NCBI RefSeq assembly: GCF_036246005.1
Contig: NZ_CP109171.1
Location: 4,390,001-4,454,000 of the forward strand
From: Streptomyces sp. NBC_01723
Lineage (GTDB): Bacteria; Actinomycetota; Actinomycetes; Streptomycetales; Streptomycetaceae
Reading direction: 5' to 3'
DNA: 64,000 nucleotides
Within the stretch, counting starts at the first letter, position 1. The number at the start of each line of letters is the position of its first letter. Under the pieces are notes generated by a model. It worked only from the letters and a program-made list of their open reading frames with translations. It was not told the origin of the DNA and did no database searches. Positions 1 to 8,529 of the stretch are shown here, in pieces. The position numbers and the translations under genes were made by a program.

Positions 1-23
1 TCGGTGTCACGGTGACTCCTTGA

Positions 24-527
24 TCAGAAGGGGGGTTCGTCGGTGGCCGGGGCGCCCTGCGCGGGCGGGGTGCTGCCCCAGCCGCTGCCCTGCTGCTGGC
101 CGTTGGCGGGCTTCGCGCCGGCCCAGCCGTCATCCGTGGGCGTTCCCCCACGGCTGCCGCCGCCGCTGGCCTTGGTGACCTTGGCGGTGGCGAAGGTGAG
201 GGACGGGCCGACCTCGTCGACGTCCAGCTCGTAGACGGTGCGCTTGACCTGCTCGCGGTCCTCGTAGCTGCGCTGCTTCAGCCGGCCCTGGACGATGACG
301 CGGTGGCCGCGCTGGAGGGACTCGGCGACGTGCTCGGCGGCCTGCCTCCACACCGAGCAGGTGAGGAACAGGGCCTCCCCGTCCTCCCAAGCGTTCGTCG
401 TCTTGTTGAAGGTGCGCGGGGTGGACGCAATGCGGAACTTCGCGACGGCCGCACCGGACGGGGTGAAGCGCAGCTCGGGGTCGTCGACCAGATTGCCGAC
501 GACGGTGATCACGGTCTCGCCTGCCAT
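24..527 (-). CDS. ssb: Single-stranded DNA-binding protein
   Basis: A 167-aa SSB that would coat single-stranded DNA during replication or recombination of element 1. The N-terminal OB fold starts [20 protein letters not shown], has the typical [28 protein letters not shown] segment in two parts, and the C-terminus is the acidic SSB tail ending DEPPF, which normally recruits partner proteins. The start at 527 is chosen because the SSB fold begins exactly there and GAAGGAG lies just upstream; a longer in-frame extension to 791 has no SSB similarity. A further gene appears to start with GTG at position 10, behind AAGGAG, and leaves the window at once. This is an accessory copy, because the chromosomal ssb would sit with rpsF/rpsR. 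Confidence 0.93.
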   Translation of the reverse strand: MAGETVITVVGNLVDDPELRFTPSGAAVAKFRIASTPRTFNKTTNAWEDGEALFLTCSVWRQAAEHVAESLQRGHRVIVQGRLKQRSYEDREQVKRTVYELDVDEVGPSLTFATAKVTKASGGGSRGGTPTDDGWAGAKPANGQQQGSGWGSTPPAQGAPATDEPPF

Positions 528-628
528 GGCGAACTCCTTCGGGGTCGAGCCGTGACCGTTACGGTCACGGCTGAGATGCTGGGCGGGTGGCCGGCCCGGT
601 TCCCGCGGGCCGGCCGCTGTCGTGCGGG

Positions 629-967
629 TCAGCCGGTGATGTCGCTCAGTTCCCGGAGGATGCGGTCGGCGTCCCAGGGCGTGAGGGGGTTGACGTGGCT
701 CCCGTATCCGGTGATCAGGACGGGGCCGTGCAGGCTGTTGGTGTGGCCGTACCGGTTGACGAGGTTGTCGACGATGGCGTTGTAGCCCCACCGGTCGCGG
801 CCGTCCTCGTCGAGCCAGAGGACGACGCCGGTGGTGAGGTCGAAGGCCTCGATGTCGGAGCAGCGGAGGACCGCGGCTGCGTATTCGGCGAAGTTCTCAG
901 GGGTGGCGGGCAGGTTGAGGAGGACGATGTCGCGGTCCTCGGTGACGAGGATGGCGTCGTGCTGCAT
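629..967 (-). CDS. Small phage-type protein, DUF3846-like
   Basis: A 112-aa acidic protein of unknown function. The segments [19 protein letters not shown] and [11 protein letters not shown] resemble the DUF3846 family found in actinophages and integrative elements, whose role is not established. No signal peptide, membrane segment or catalytic motif is visible. It lies in the same orientation as ssb and the genes upstream, with about 20 bp to the preceding gene, so it is probably part of the same early transcript. The DUF assignment rests on remembered similarity and is tentative. Confidence 0.6.
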   Translation of the reverse strand: MQHDAILVTEDRDIVLLNLPATPENFAEYAAAVLRCSDIEAFDLTTGVVLWLDEDGRDRWGYNAIVDNLVNRYGHTNSLHGPVLITGYGSHVNPLTPWDADRILRELSDITG

Positions 968-989
968 GAGGGCTCCTTACGCGTGCGGG

Positions 990-1298
990 TCAGCGGGTGA
1001 CGCCGGCGCTGGCGAGGAACTCGGCGCGCCTGGCGGGATCCTGGAGCTTGCGGGCGTCGGCCACCCAGGCGGCGTGCATGCGGGGCGCGGCGTCCTGGTG
1101 GTCGGCGCACAGGGTGATCACGACGGCGCTGGATTCGGCGGGCCGCTGCTGCGAGATGCCGTTGCGGACGGAGAGGACGCCGCGCTTGCCGCAGGCGCCG
1201 TGTTCGGCGGTGCACGCGCCGACGTCGATGCCGGTGGTCTGCACGGTGTACGTGGTGTCGCGGTCGTCGCCCAGGGCGATGACGGTCTCTGTGATCAC
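990..1298 (-). CDS. Hypothetical protein, 102 aa
   Basis: I do not recognise this 102-aa protein. It has four Cys (two in the segment CTAEHGACGKRG, one in the CADHQD segment) and a His that might form a small metal site, and a predicted helical C-terminal half rich in Ala, Arg and Asp. Its start overlaps the stop of the upstream 72-aa ORF by 4 bp (ATGA), which argues for translational coupling and that both are real. It belongs to the minus-strand early operon of element 1. Confidence 0.55.
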   Translation of the reverse strand: MITETVIALGDDRDTTYTVQTTGIDVGACTAEHGACGKRGVLSVRNGISQQRPAESSAVVITLCADHQDAAPRMHAAWVADARKLQDPARRAEFLASAGVTR

Positions 1299-1513
1299 GG
1301 GGTCTCCTCGGTGGTGTCGTTTGTGGGGGACAGGGTGTCCCCCACAGTTCCGTCGGTCGGGCCGACGGAAGCTTGGCGGCGGAGCTTGGCGGCGTGGCGG
1401 TGGGCGAGGCCTCGCTGTCGGGCGGCGTTGAGGGCGGCGCGGCGGGCCTTGGCGGCTTCGATCCGGCGGCGGGCGGCGGCGATCTTCTCCGCCACGACGT
1501 CATCGACGTTCAC
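1295..1513 (-). CDS. Hypothetical basic helical protein, 72 aa
   Basis: A 72-aa protein whose first 50 residues are an Arg/Ala-rich helix (for example AAARRRIEAAKARRAALNAA) followed by a Thr/Asp/Glu-rich tail. This looks like a small nucleic-acid-binding or adaptor protein, but no family is recognised. It sits between the DUF3987 gene and the 102-aa ORF, overlapping the latter by 4 bp. Support is mostly the operon organisation and codon bias. Confidence 0.45.
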   Translation of the reverse strand: MNVDDVVAEKIAAARRRIEAAKARRAALNAARQRGLAHRHAAKLRRQASVGPTDGTVGDTLSPTNDTTEETP

Positions 1514-1555
1514 GGGTGCCGCCTGGGCGGGGTGCCTGGCTTTCTGTCATTTCTG

Positions 1556-3190
1556 TCAGGCACTCCTTAGGTGTGTATCTGAACCTTCTTCTTCTTCTTT
1601 TCGCCATGACTTGTCCCAGATGAGGGGGTGTGGGAGGAATTTGGGCGAGGGGCGTCGCCCTCGCTGTCCCTCTGCACGGGGCTCCTCGGGGACAGGTAGA
1701 GCCCAACCGCGGTCAATCAGCACGCGGATCGCGTCCTGAACGGTTTCAGCGGTCACGCCATCCGGGCCCCAGGCGTTGCCGTCGACGCCGCGCTGGGCAT
1801 CCCGAACGCTGAACGGCTGGGTGATCTGGTCCGGCTTGCGCCGCCGCAGCCACTCCAGGACGTCCCGCGCCGGGGTGAGCTGCCCCTCCCGGTTCGCGCC
1901 CATCAGATCGAGGCAGAGACGGGCGTGCTGAACGAAGTACGGGGCGAGCGCCTTGGCCGCCTCGAACTGCTCGACGGTGACGTGCCTGGCCTGAACGTCG
2001 GCGTACAGGGCGAGCAGGCCGGCGACCCGCGCGATCTTCCCGGGGAGCTTGCTGGCCCAGGAAGCCATCTGGTGGAGGTCGCCGCCGCGCCGCAGCCGCT
2101 CCTGGAGGCTCTCCTGGAAGACGTACATGGCTTCGCTGGCCTCTTCGGTGAAGGTGACCACGCGCACCAGCGGGCTCTTCCACAGCGTGTTGACGAGCGC
2201 CTGTAGCCGCTGCTCGAGGTCCGTCAGCAACTCCTCGGGGATGGCGACGGATGCGCGGGGGTCTTGGTAGCCCAGTCGGGACGGCGGGAAGCTGTACAGG
2301 AAGCGCTGCACGAATCCGTTGTGCAGCATCTCGTCGTCCTTCTTGCGCCCCAACTGCTCGAGGATCACGGGCTGGATGAGCAGGCCGACCGCCAGGTGGG
2401 CGCTCTCCATCTCGATGGAGTCACGGCCGATGCGGTCGACGGGCATGGCCTTGCCGTCGTAGGCGTCGAGAGCGAATCCGGTGTCGGAGGCACCGCTGTT
2501 GTAGAGGCCGCCCATCTGCTTCAGCAGGGTGCCTTCCGAGTGGATGACGGCCATGCGACCGTCCTGCTGGGACGCCTTCTGCGGCATCGCTGCCGGTGTG
2601 ATGTCACCGAACAGCAGCCGCGGCAGGGAGGGAACGGGCCCCAGGTCGGCGAGCGTCCGCCGGGCGAGCTTCGCCTCGTCCATCTTCAGCTTGAACGTGT
2701 CCGGCTTAGCCTTGATCGCGGCCTTCTCGGCGTCGTCGAGGCGGGCTTGCGCGACCTTCAGGGCCTGCTCGGCCTCCTCGATCTCCGGCACAGCCTCCTC
2801 GCGGAGGTGCTTCTCGATCTGCCGGAGCGCGTCGCTGAACGGACCTTCGGCGGCGCTCTTCCGTTCGCCCGCCCCCGCCACGGTTGCTGTCCAGACGGAG
2901 GATGCCTCCGACCAGCCGGGCCGGATCTTGATCTGCGCACGCCCGCCGACAGCCGTCGAAATGGCGGCGAGCGAGATCATGGCCGGGATGTCGGGCGCGA
3001 CCTGCACCTGGTCGGTGACAGCGTCGACGACAGCGCTCAACTCGGGGCCCAGGAGATGGGTGGGGAACGGGGTGAGCTTGGGGCGGTCAATGGAAATGGG
3101 CTCATCCCATCCCCCCGGGAGGTGCCTGACAGAAATGACGGAATCCCCACCCGGGGCCACGTCGTCCGCCCACTGAGGTCCTGCGTTCAC
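1556..3190 (-). CDS. DUF3987 (YfjI-type) ATPase-like replication protein
   Basis: A 544-aa protein of the DUF3987 family, which in phages and mobile elements occurs beside TOPRIM primases and is thought to have a helicase or primase-associated role. Visible signs are an N-terminal lead, a P-loop-like GAGERKSA at about residue 100, a long charged helix around 130-180, and the family-typical GDITPAAMPQKAS and MAVIHSEG segments. The GTG start at 3190 overlaps the stop of the primase gene as GTGA and is far better than the longer reading frame to 3760, which reads antisense-like sequence over the primase. Function in DNA replication of the element is inferred from neighbours. Confidence 0.8.
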   Translation of the reverse strand: MNAGPQWADDVAPGGDSVISVRHLPGGWDEPISIDRPKLTPFPTHLLGPELSAVVDAVTDQVQVAPDIPAMISLAAISTAVGGRAQIKIRPGWSEASSVWTATVAGAGERKSAAEGPFSDALRQIEKHLREEAVPEIEEAEQALKVAQARLDDAEKAAIKAKPDTFKLKMDEAKLARRTLADLGPVPSLPRLLFGDITPAAMPQKASQQDGRMAVIHSEGTLLKQMGGLYNSGASDTGFALDAYDGKAMPVDRIGRDSIEMESAHLAVGLLIQPVILEQLGRKKDDEMLHNGFVQRFLYSFPPSRLGYQDPRASVAIPEELLTDLEQRLQALVNTLWKSPLVRVVTFTEEASEAMYVFQESLQERLRRGGDLHQMASWASKLPGKIARVAGLLALYADVQARHVTVEQFEAAKALAPYFVQHARLCLDLMGANREGQLTPARDVLEWLRRRKPDQITQPFSVRDAQRGVDGNAWGPDGVTAETVQDAIRVLIDRGWALPVPEEPRAEGQRGRRPSPKFLPHPLIWDKSWRKEEEEGSDTHLRSA

Positions 3191-4044
3191 TGGGTCACCG
3201 CCGGATCGCCAGGGCACGGGACCGGCGCCCATACCTGGTTGAACTCGGAGTCGGTGTGGCCGGCGGCGAAGTGGTCGGCGGCGTCCTTGCCGGTACGGGC
3301 CTGGACGACGTACACGGAGTGCGCCAGGTTGCGCAGCGACTCGACGACGGCGGTGGCGTGCTCGCGCCCCTTGGCGTCGCGGTCGGCGACGATGGTGACG
3401 TCGGCGCCTTCGAGGTACTGGGCGTGCTCGGCGGTCCACTTGCCGCTGCCGCCCGCGTTGCAGGTGGCGACCAGGCCGTGGTCGACGAGAGCGTGGACGT
3501 CCTTCTCGCCCTCGGCGATCCAGATCACGCGGTCGGCTTCCTTTGCGGCGAGCAGCTCGGGCAGTCGGTACGGAACCAGCGGCACGAGCCGGTTGCCGTG
3601 CTCGTCGTTGAGGGACCAGCGGCGCCCGGACTTGGTGGTCGGATCGGGTCGCCACTGCGCGAAGTCCTTGGCGTCGCACCGGGTGACGCCGTGGACGGTA
3701 CGGCCGTTGGCGTCGCGGTAGATGTACTGGGCGACCCGCTTGTGGCCGTGGCGCTGGCACGGGATCCAGGTGTCGTCGGCCGGCCGGTCGTCATTGCGCT
3801 CGAGGGGCCTGTCGAAGAGGTCGGCGAGAGTCCAGCCGATCTCGGTCAGGAAGTCCTCGTTGCCCAGGCACTTGTGGCAGTAGACGGCGACGCCCTCGGC
3901 GGTGCGCTTGATGGCGACTGTGTCGGGGGCGTCACCGTCGTGGCAGATACCGCGGGTACGGAGCACGCCGCCCTGGTAGCGCGCGGGCTCGCCACGGCTG
4001 CTGATGAGGTCAGCGAGCCTGTTGTAGGCGATTGCGTCGGTCAC
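3187..4044 (-). CDS. TOPRIM-domain primase
   Basis: A 285-aa primase-like protein. The N-terminal part carries a zinc-binding pattern (RTRGICHDG, then VAVYCHKCLG), and the C-terminal part has a TOPRIM fold with the catalytic Glu in VIWIAEGEKDVHAL and the Asp pair in VTIVADRDAKGREHA. This architecture matches DnaG-like or gp4-like primases of phages and integrative elements. It is coupled by a 4-bp overlap to the DUF3987 gene, a common primase-helicase pairing. Together with ssb it forms a small replication module for element 1. Confidence 0.85.
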   Translation of the reverse strand: MTDAIAYNRLADLISSRGEPARYQGGVLRTRGICHDGDAPDTVAIKRTAEGVAVYCHKCLGNEDFLTEIGWTLADLFDRPLERNDDRPADDTWIPCQRHGHKRVAQYIYRDANGRTVHGVTRCDAKDFAQWRPDPTTKSGRRWSLNDEHGNRLVPLVPYRLPELLAAKEADRVIWIAEGEKDVHALVDHGLVATCNAGGSGKWTAEHAQYLEGADVTIVADRDAKGREHATAVVESLRNLAHSVYVVQARTGKDAADHFAAGHTDSEFNQVWAPVPCPGDPAVTQ

Positions 4045-4126
4045 GAACTGCTCTCTTCTACGAGCTGGATCAGGTGGTTCGTGGTGCGGGCGGGCGCGCC
4101 GGGGGAGTGTCGGCGCCCGCCCGCGG

Positions 4127-4372
4127 TCATGCGGCCTTGCGCTTGGCCTGGGCGATCTCGTCGGCGGCGGCGGTGATGCGGTTGCACCACGTCCGTGCGG
4201 CGGTGATCACGGTCAGCGGGCTGGGCTGCTGCTCGAGGTCGTACCGGATGGAGTCGAAGACCATCTCGTGCAGGGCGCGCTCGGAGGCACGCTGCACGTA
4301 CTGGTCGTCGGCGTCGCCGCCGAGGCCGGCCGGCCGGTCGACAGGCCACTGGCCGACGCTGCGCTCGTTCAC
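4127..4372 (-). CDS. Hypothetical protein, 81 aa
   Basis: An 81-aa helical protein of unknown function, rich in Ala and charged residues, with a central YDLEQQPSPLTVITAARTW segment. The GTG start at 4372 is chosen because AAGGAGG lies directly upstream and because it overlaps the stop of the preceding small ORF by 4 bp. No membrane segment or motif is seen. It precedes the primase gene in the same operon. Confidence 0.55.
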   Translation of the reverse strand: MNERSVGQWPVDRPAGLGGDADDQYVQRASERALHEMVFDSIRYDLEQQPSPLTVITAARTWCNRITAAADEIAQAKRKAA

Positions 4373-4539
4373 GGCGCCTCCTTGTGGTGGATGGGCCAGC
4401 CGGGACCGGCGGGGACCTCGGGCAGGCCCTTCAGGGCGTTGGGGGTGTGCTTGCCGCAGCGCCACCCGCACGGGAACAGCCGGGCGCGGGTCAGGCCGTG
4501 CGGGTGCAGCGGCAGGTCGCAGGCGGGACGGCGCTTCAC
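4369..4539 (-). CDS. Small Cys/His protein, 56 aa
   Basis: A 56-aa ORF with three Cys and several His (RRPACDLPLHPHG, FPCGWRCGKH), suggesting a small zinc-binding module. It starts with GTG behind GGAGG and overlaps both its upstream and downstream neighbours by 4 bp, which supports it as a real coupled gene. Function is unknown. It is shorter than the longer same-frame ORF extending to 5289, whose upstream part reads across the DUF6907-like gene and is a shadow. Confidence 0.5.
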   Translation of the reverse strand: MKRRPACDLPLHPHGLTRARLFPCGWRCGKHTPNALKGLPEVPAGPGWPIHHKEAP

Positions 4540-4748
4540 GCCGCCTCCCGGGTCGCGGCGCGGGAGGCGGGCGCGAAGATCCCTCGCAGGGTGGCGATCT
4601 GTTCGACGGTGAGCGGCGGCGCCGCGGCCGCGTTGCGCTCGACGCGCTCCCAGTAGGCGGCGTTCCGGGCCGGGTCCTCGAAGCGGACCGGGCGGGCCGG
4701 GGGCGTAGCTACACCCCCGGCTGCCGGCGTGCTGTCCGGCGTCGTCAC
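4536..4748 (-). CDS. Hypothetical protein, 70 aa
   Basis: A 70-aa ORF with a Pro/Ala-rich N-terminus and a helical second half (DPARNAAYWERVERNAAA). No family is recognised. It overlaps the stop of the DUF6907-like gene and the GTG of the next ORF by 4 bp each, so it is one link of a tightly coupled chain of small genes in element 1. Confidence 0.5.
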   Translation of the reverse strand: MTTPDSTPAAGGVATPPARPVRFEDPARNAAYWERVERNAAAAPPLTVEQIATLRGIFAPASRAATREAA

Positions 4749-5434
4749 GCCTGCCGCCCGAGGTACTCGTTGCGGGCGCGGACGAGTTCGGCGTGCCGGA
4801 CGCGCATAGCGGCGACGCGCTGCTCGATCTTGTCGATGACGACGGCGAGGCCGTCGGGGTCGAGATCGGTGATGTAGTGGTCCTCGGTGACCTCGACGTC
4901 CGCGGCGGGGATCCGCTTAGCCGGATCCGGGTGGACCGGCCTGGACGTGATCTCCACGCTGAGGAAGTTCCAGTCCTCGCCGTCGTTGCTGCCGCAGCTG
5001 ACCGGCAGGTAGACGGTGTTGGCCCGGTCGTACTGGGTGCAGTTGATTTCGTCGGCGCGGTCGACGCCCCGGTTCCGCTCCCAGTGGGCCGTGTTGCATC
5101 CGGCCATACAGGTGACGTTGAGGGGCAGGCCGGTGTCCTGGTCGGCGATCGTCCAGGCGGGCTTCGCGGTGGGCGCCGGCTGGGTGGCGGCCTCGTAGGC
5201 GAGGGCGAGCCTGGTGCTGCGGCTGATCTGGGCGCGGGCAGCGTCCGCCGCCTTAAGCACGTCGTCCGCGGTGGCCACCTGAAGGTCACCGTGGTTGGCG
5301 TCCGTGCTGAGCAGCAGATCCTGCTGGCCGGTGTCGAGGTCCGTCATCGTCTCGACGTTGAGGACAGTGGAGATGCACTGGTCCTGGAGTGCAGACGTCG
5401 CCGTTGACGTCGCGGGCTGTACCGTTGCGGCCAT
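4745..5434 (-). CDS. DUF6907-like protein (element 1 copy)
   Basis: A 229-aa protein whose C-terminal 130 residues carry a Cys/His-containing core (NVTCMAGCNTAHWE, INCTQYD, LPVSCGSNDGEDW) and end in a helix VIDKIEQRVAAMRVRHAEL. The same order of motifs recurs in the protein at 40,499-41,074 in element 2, so the two elements carry diverged homologues. It resembles the actinobacterial DUF6907 family, whose function is unknown. The ATG at 5434 is preferred because upstream codons in this frame read antisense over the Xre gene. It lies downstream of the Xre gene and may be under its control. Confidence 0.7.
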   Translation of the reverse strand: MAATVQPATSTATSALQDQCISTVLNVETMTDLDTGQQDLLLSTDANHGDLQVATADDVLKAADAARAQISRSTRLALAYEAATQPAPTAKPAWTIADQDTGLPLNVTCMAGCNTAHWERNRGVDRADEINCTQYDRANTVYLPVSCGSNDGEDWNFLSVEITSRPVHPDPAKRIPAADVEVTEDHYITDLDPDGLAVVIDKIEQRVAAMRVRHAELVRARNEYLGRQA

Positions 5435-5448
5435 GAGCTTGCTCACTT

Positions 5449-5727
5449 CTACTGGCTGGTGGATGTGCTGACTGGCTCGACAGGCGCCCCGGGCTCGACC
5501 CCCGGGGCGTCGTCGTTTTCGCGCTCGATCAGTTCGTCGACGCTGACCCCGTAAGCGGCGGCCAGGACGAGCAGAGTTGCGGTGGCCGGCTGGGCGATAC
5601 CGCGACGGAGGCGGGAGAGCGTGGACTGGGCAACGCCGGTGCGCTTGGAGATGGCGTAGCTGCTGTGGTCGCCCTGAGCCGCCGCTGCCGAGCGCAGTCG
5701 CTCGACCTGAAGGCGGTAGTCGGACAT
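5449..5727 (-). CDS. Xre-family repressor, element 1
   Basis: A 92-aa helix-turn-helix protein. The HTH_3 core is YAISKRTGVAQSTLSRLRRG followed by a LLVLAAAYGVSVDELIE helix, with a Pro/Glu-rich tail. It is transcribed away from a second HTH gene at 5,905, with the shared 177-bp intergenic region between them. This is the layout of a phage or element control switch, so it probably acts as a repressor of the early minus-strand genes or of its divergent partner. Which direction it controls is inferred, not shown. Confidence 0.8.
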   Translation of the reverse strand: MSDYRLQVERLRSAAAAQGDHSSYAISKRTGVAQSTLSRLRRGIAQPATATLLVLAAAYGVSVDELIERENDDAPGVEPGAPVEPVSTSTSQ

Positions 5728-5904
5728 GGATGTCTCCTTGCTCGAACGGACTATGTACGTCCGTGCTAGGAAGTACGTTACGCACCCCGTAGCGTTCTCG
5801 CAAGGAAGCTAGTGGCTTGCGTGCGCCCCGTTGCGCCCCTGTGACACGTCGTGCTTCCTCGAGTGCTTCTAGCGGCGCAAGTACTTGCTTGCTAGCGTGT
5901 ACGT
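5728..5904. promoter_or_regulatory. Divergent control region between two Xre genes
   Basis: The 177-bp gap separates two divergent HTH genes. It contains an inverted pair of related sites, GCTAGGAAGTAC at 5765-5776 and GTACTTGCTTGCTAGC at 5881-5896, one near each gene start, plus two more CTAG-containing copies around 5809-5812 and 5869-5872. The hexamer GTACGT occurs three times. These are good candidates for operators of the flanking regulators. The plus-strand gene starts only about 9 bp from its site and may have a leaderless or near-leaderless transcript. The operator reading is inference. Confidence 0.5.
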
Positions 5905-6336
5905 ATGACAACCGAGGGAGACCCCGCCCCCACGCGGGCCCAGAAGTTCGGGGAGTACGTAACAGCAGCGGCTCGCGCCGCCGGCTACGACATCGACAAC
6001 CCCCGAGGCGGAGGCAAGAAGGCCCTCGCCGAGAAGTCGGGCATGTCCCACGCCAGCGTCAGCAGAATGCTGGCCGGCCAGACCATCCCTGACCCCAAGT
6101 TCTTCGAGTCTCTTGCCGGTGCTCTCGGCGTTGAAGTCGGAACCATGCTGGTCCGGGCGGGCGTGATCTCCGAAAGCGCCCTGACTCCCCGCCCGCCCAG
6201 CCCTCCTCAAGTGATCGACCCCAGGGAGGTCGCCCGCAGCTTGGGCATCACCTCGCCAGAGAAGATCGAGGCGTTCGTGGCGATGACGAGAGCACTGGTC
6301 GAACCAGAAGGGCATGCTTCAAGGAGGAGCGCGTGA
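5905..6336 (+). CDS. Xre-family regulator with winged tail
   Basis: A 143-aa DNA-binding protein with an N-terminal HTH (KKALAEKSGMSHASVSRMLAG) and a predicted helical C-terminal extension. It is divergent from the smaller Xre gene and overlaps the next gene by 4 bp (GTGA), so it is co-transcribed with a membrane coiled-coil protein. It may be the opposing partner in a lysis-lysogeny-like switch, or a regulator of its downstream partner. Confidence 0.75.
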   Translation: MTTEGDPAPTRAQKFGEYVTAAARAAGYDIDNPRGGGKKALAEKSGMSHASVSRMLAGQTIPDPKFFESLAGALGVEVGTMLVRAGVISESALTPRPPSPPQVIDPREVARSLGITSPEKIEAFVAMTRALVEPEGHASRRSA

Positions 6337-7019
6337 GGCAAGAGGATGAGTCAGGCGAGGGCGGCGACGCCGGACACCTGTTGATCGGCATTTTCTTCTG
6401 GACCCGAAATGTTGCCGCTGCGGGCACGGCCCTCTGCGCGCTCTACGCCCTGTTCGGTGGAGGAGGGTGGCTGCCGGCCCTTATCGGGCTTGCTGCGACG
6501 GCAGCCTGTGAAGGAGGGTGCTGGGCCCCTGTCCTTTACGCGTGGATAGGGCTCCTCAGGGCCAAGCGCCAGACTCTCAGGAGCGAAGCAAGAGTTCGCC
6601 AACTGGAGCTGTTGCGCGCGCAGAACGAGCTGATTCTTGCGCAGAAGGCTGCCCAGATTGAATTCATCCGGGCGCAGAACGCGGCGCTGAGGGCTGAGAA
6701 AGTGGAGCTAGAGCGACTACTACTCCAGCGGCGCCTCGAGCAGGAAGCCCGCGATGTACGCCAGAGGCTGGACATCGCCGTCGCCTCTGTAGAAGCGGAT
6801 CTACTCGAGGCCGCCGCCTGGCGAATGGACATGACGGCGAAGCAGCTGGAAGTGAAGCTGACGCAAGCCGACTACCTGAGCAAACTCGCGGACGTCGAAG
6901 AAGACGCCCAAGAACGCATCCTGAGAGCGTATGAAAAAGGGGTGGAGCACGGAGAGCGCGGGATCGTCGTCCCGGCCAAATCCTTCCGCCACCTAAGGGT
7001 CGTTGAGGAGTCAGCCTAG
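6333..7019 (+). CDS. Membrane-anchored coiled-coil protein
   Basis: A 228-aa protein with two hydrophobic segments (about residues 15-42 and 44-74) followed by a cytoplasmic coiled coil of roughly 100 residues rich in Gln, Arg, Leu and Ala. The coiled coil contains the imperfect repeat LLRAQNELILAQKAAQIEFIRAQN in pieces of about 11 residues. No enzyme domain is seen. It starts with GTG behind AAGGAGGAG and overlaps the upstream Xre gene, so the two form an operon. The GC content looks lower than in the neighbours. Candidate roles are superinfection exclusion or another element-encoded surface function; this is a guess from position and topology. Confidence 0.6.
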   Translation: MRQEDESGEGGDAGHLLIGIFFWTRNVAAAGTALCALYALFGGGGWLPALIGLAATAACEGGCWAPVLYAWIGLLRAKRQTLRSEARVRQLELLRAQNELILAQKAAQIEFIRAQNAALRAEKVELERLLLQRRLEQEARDVRQRLDIAVASVEADLLEAAAWRMDMTAKQLEVKLTQADYLSKLADVEEDAQERILRAYEKGVEHGERGIVVPAKSFRHLRVVEESA

Positions 7020-8488
7020 GCCGCGCTCGTCCGCTTCCACGTGAACACGACGGCCTCGTAGTCGAAGTACCCCCCGTCGGGCATTCGCCCCGGCCGGGGG
7101 GTTTTCAGTGTCACCTCGACCAGTTCCCGCAGCGCCGCCCGCTTGCGATCCAGCTCGAGCGCCTTCCACGCGGCGCGCACGTCCGGTGCCCCGATCAGGC
7201 CGGCCAGCGGATCCGCGGTCGCCGCGCGCGCCAGCTGCCGCGTGACGCCCTCCAGCTGGCCGCGGGCGGCGTCGGAGGCGATGGCGTACTCCATGTCGCC
7301 CATCTCGCCCGCACCGTACTTCCCCGCCAGGTTCCGCAGCCGCATGCGGATCTGCTCGCCCTCCGCCTGGAGCGCGGCCACGTTCACGCCCTCCGGCGCG
7401 GGCTCCAGCAGCTCGTGCGCGTCCGGCCTCTCCAGCCGCTCGACGATCGTGTCCTCGACGTACTGGTCCACGACCTCGGCGCGCCGGCCGCCGCCGTGCC
7501 CGGTCGGGCACTTGTAGCTGGGGTATCGCCGGCCGCCGGACTGGGTGACGGTCACGTACCCCGTGCAGTCCCCACGGCCGCACCGGTACAGCAGCGATCC
7601 CAGCCACTTCGGCGCCGCCCCGGGCGTCGTCCGGCGGGCGGGGTCCTTCAGGACAGCCACGACGGCCCTGTGCTTCGCCTCGTCGACGATCGGCTCCCAC
7701 TTGCCGCGGCCAACCTCCTCGCCCTTGTAGACGGCGATGCCGGCGTTCCTCGGGCGCATCAGCATGTCCCGCAGCTCGACGTGCGTGACGGGGTTCCCGC
7801 GGGTGGTCACGACGCCTTTGTCGGCGCACCACTTCACCAGCGACCGGAGCGACGCCCCGGACAGGATCTCGTCCACCCAGAAGCGCAGCGCTTCGGCCTC
7901 GTCGGGTACGACCTTGGTCATGTCCAGCTCGGGGACTTCGGTCTCCTCGCCGGTCTTCCGGTCGACGCTCTTCTTCCGCTCGCCGGTGGGGACGCCCCAG
8001 CCGAAGGGGCGGATGCCGCCCGCCCACTCCCCGGCCATCGCCTTCTGCTGCCGGGCGCGGGCCACGCGGTGGCCCTTGTGCTCGGACTCGTAGCGGGCGA
8101 CGTTGCCGAGCATCCGCGCGACCATCCGGCCCGTGGGGGAGGCGAGGTCCAGCTCGCCGGCCTGGACGGTGTGGGTGGTCACGCCGCGCTTCTCGCACAT
8201 GTCGATGTACCCCTCCAGCTCCGTGACGGAGCGGTGGAGGCGGTCGGTGTGCCAGACGATGACGACGGTCGCCTTGCCATCGTCGAGGTCGGCGAGCATC
8301 TGCGTGTACCGGGGCCGCTTCTTGCCCTTGCGGTACGCGGACACGTCGTTGTCGACGTACACCTCGACGACTTCCCAGCCGTTCCGCTCGGCGAGGGCTT
8401 CGCAGTCTTCGCGCTGCCGGTCGACGCCAAGGCCGGCGCCCGTGCGGTCCTGCGAAATTCTGCAATAGATCACGGCTCGGACTGTCAT
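7016..8488 (-). CDS. int: Large serine recombinase (integrase)
   Basis: A 490-aa site-specific recombinase that would insert and excise element 1. The N-terminal resolvase domain begins TVRAVIYCRISQD with the catalytic Ser at residue 12, followed by DRLHRS and the Arg-containing GRMVARMLGNVARYESE segment. A recombinase domain follows, then a zinc-ribbon region (LYRCGRGDCTGYV and YKCPTGHGGG), and a C-terminal helical part. Length fits the phiC31/TG1-type group. ATG at 8488 is used; a GTG one codon earlier is equally possible. The HNH gene and the right attachment site lie just downstream on the other side. Integration without a tRNA target, inside a protein gene, fits this enzyme class. Confidence 0.93.
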   Translation of the reverse strand: MTVRAVIYCRISQDRTGAGLGVDRQREDCEALAERNGWEVVEVYVDNDVSAYRKGKKRPRYTQMLADLDDGKATVVIVWHTDRLHRSVTELEGYIDMCEKRGVTTHTVQAGELDLASPTGRMVARMLGNVARYESEHKGHRVARARQQKAMAGEWAGGIRPFGWGVPTGERKKSVDRKTGEETEVPELDMTKVVPDEAEALRFWVDEILSGASLRSLVKWCADKGVVTTRGNPVTHVELRDMLMRPRNAGIAVYKGEEVGRGKWEPIVDEAKHRAVVAVLKDPARRTTPGAAPKWLGSLLYRCGRGDCTGYVTVTQSGGRRYPSYKCPTGHGGGRRAEVVDQYVEDTIVERLERPDAHELLEPAPEGVNVAALQAEGEQIRMRLRNLAGKYGAGEMGDMEYAIASDAARGQLEGVTRQLARAATADPLAGLIGAPDVRAAWKALELDRKRAALRELVEVTLKTPRPGRMPDGGYFDYEAVVFTWKRTSAA

Positions 8489-8529
8489 CACTCACCTACG
8501 TTCACGGGGGATGGACTGTACAATGAAGC

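Noticed and set aside
26..791. Longer ssb ORF starting at 791
   Set aside because: The added N-terminus is Arg/Pro-rich antisense sequence; a good ribosome-binding site and the OB fold start at 527.
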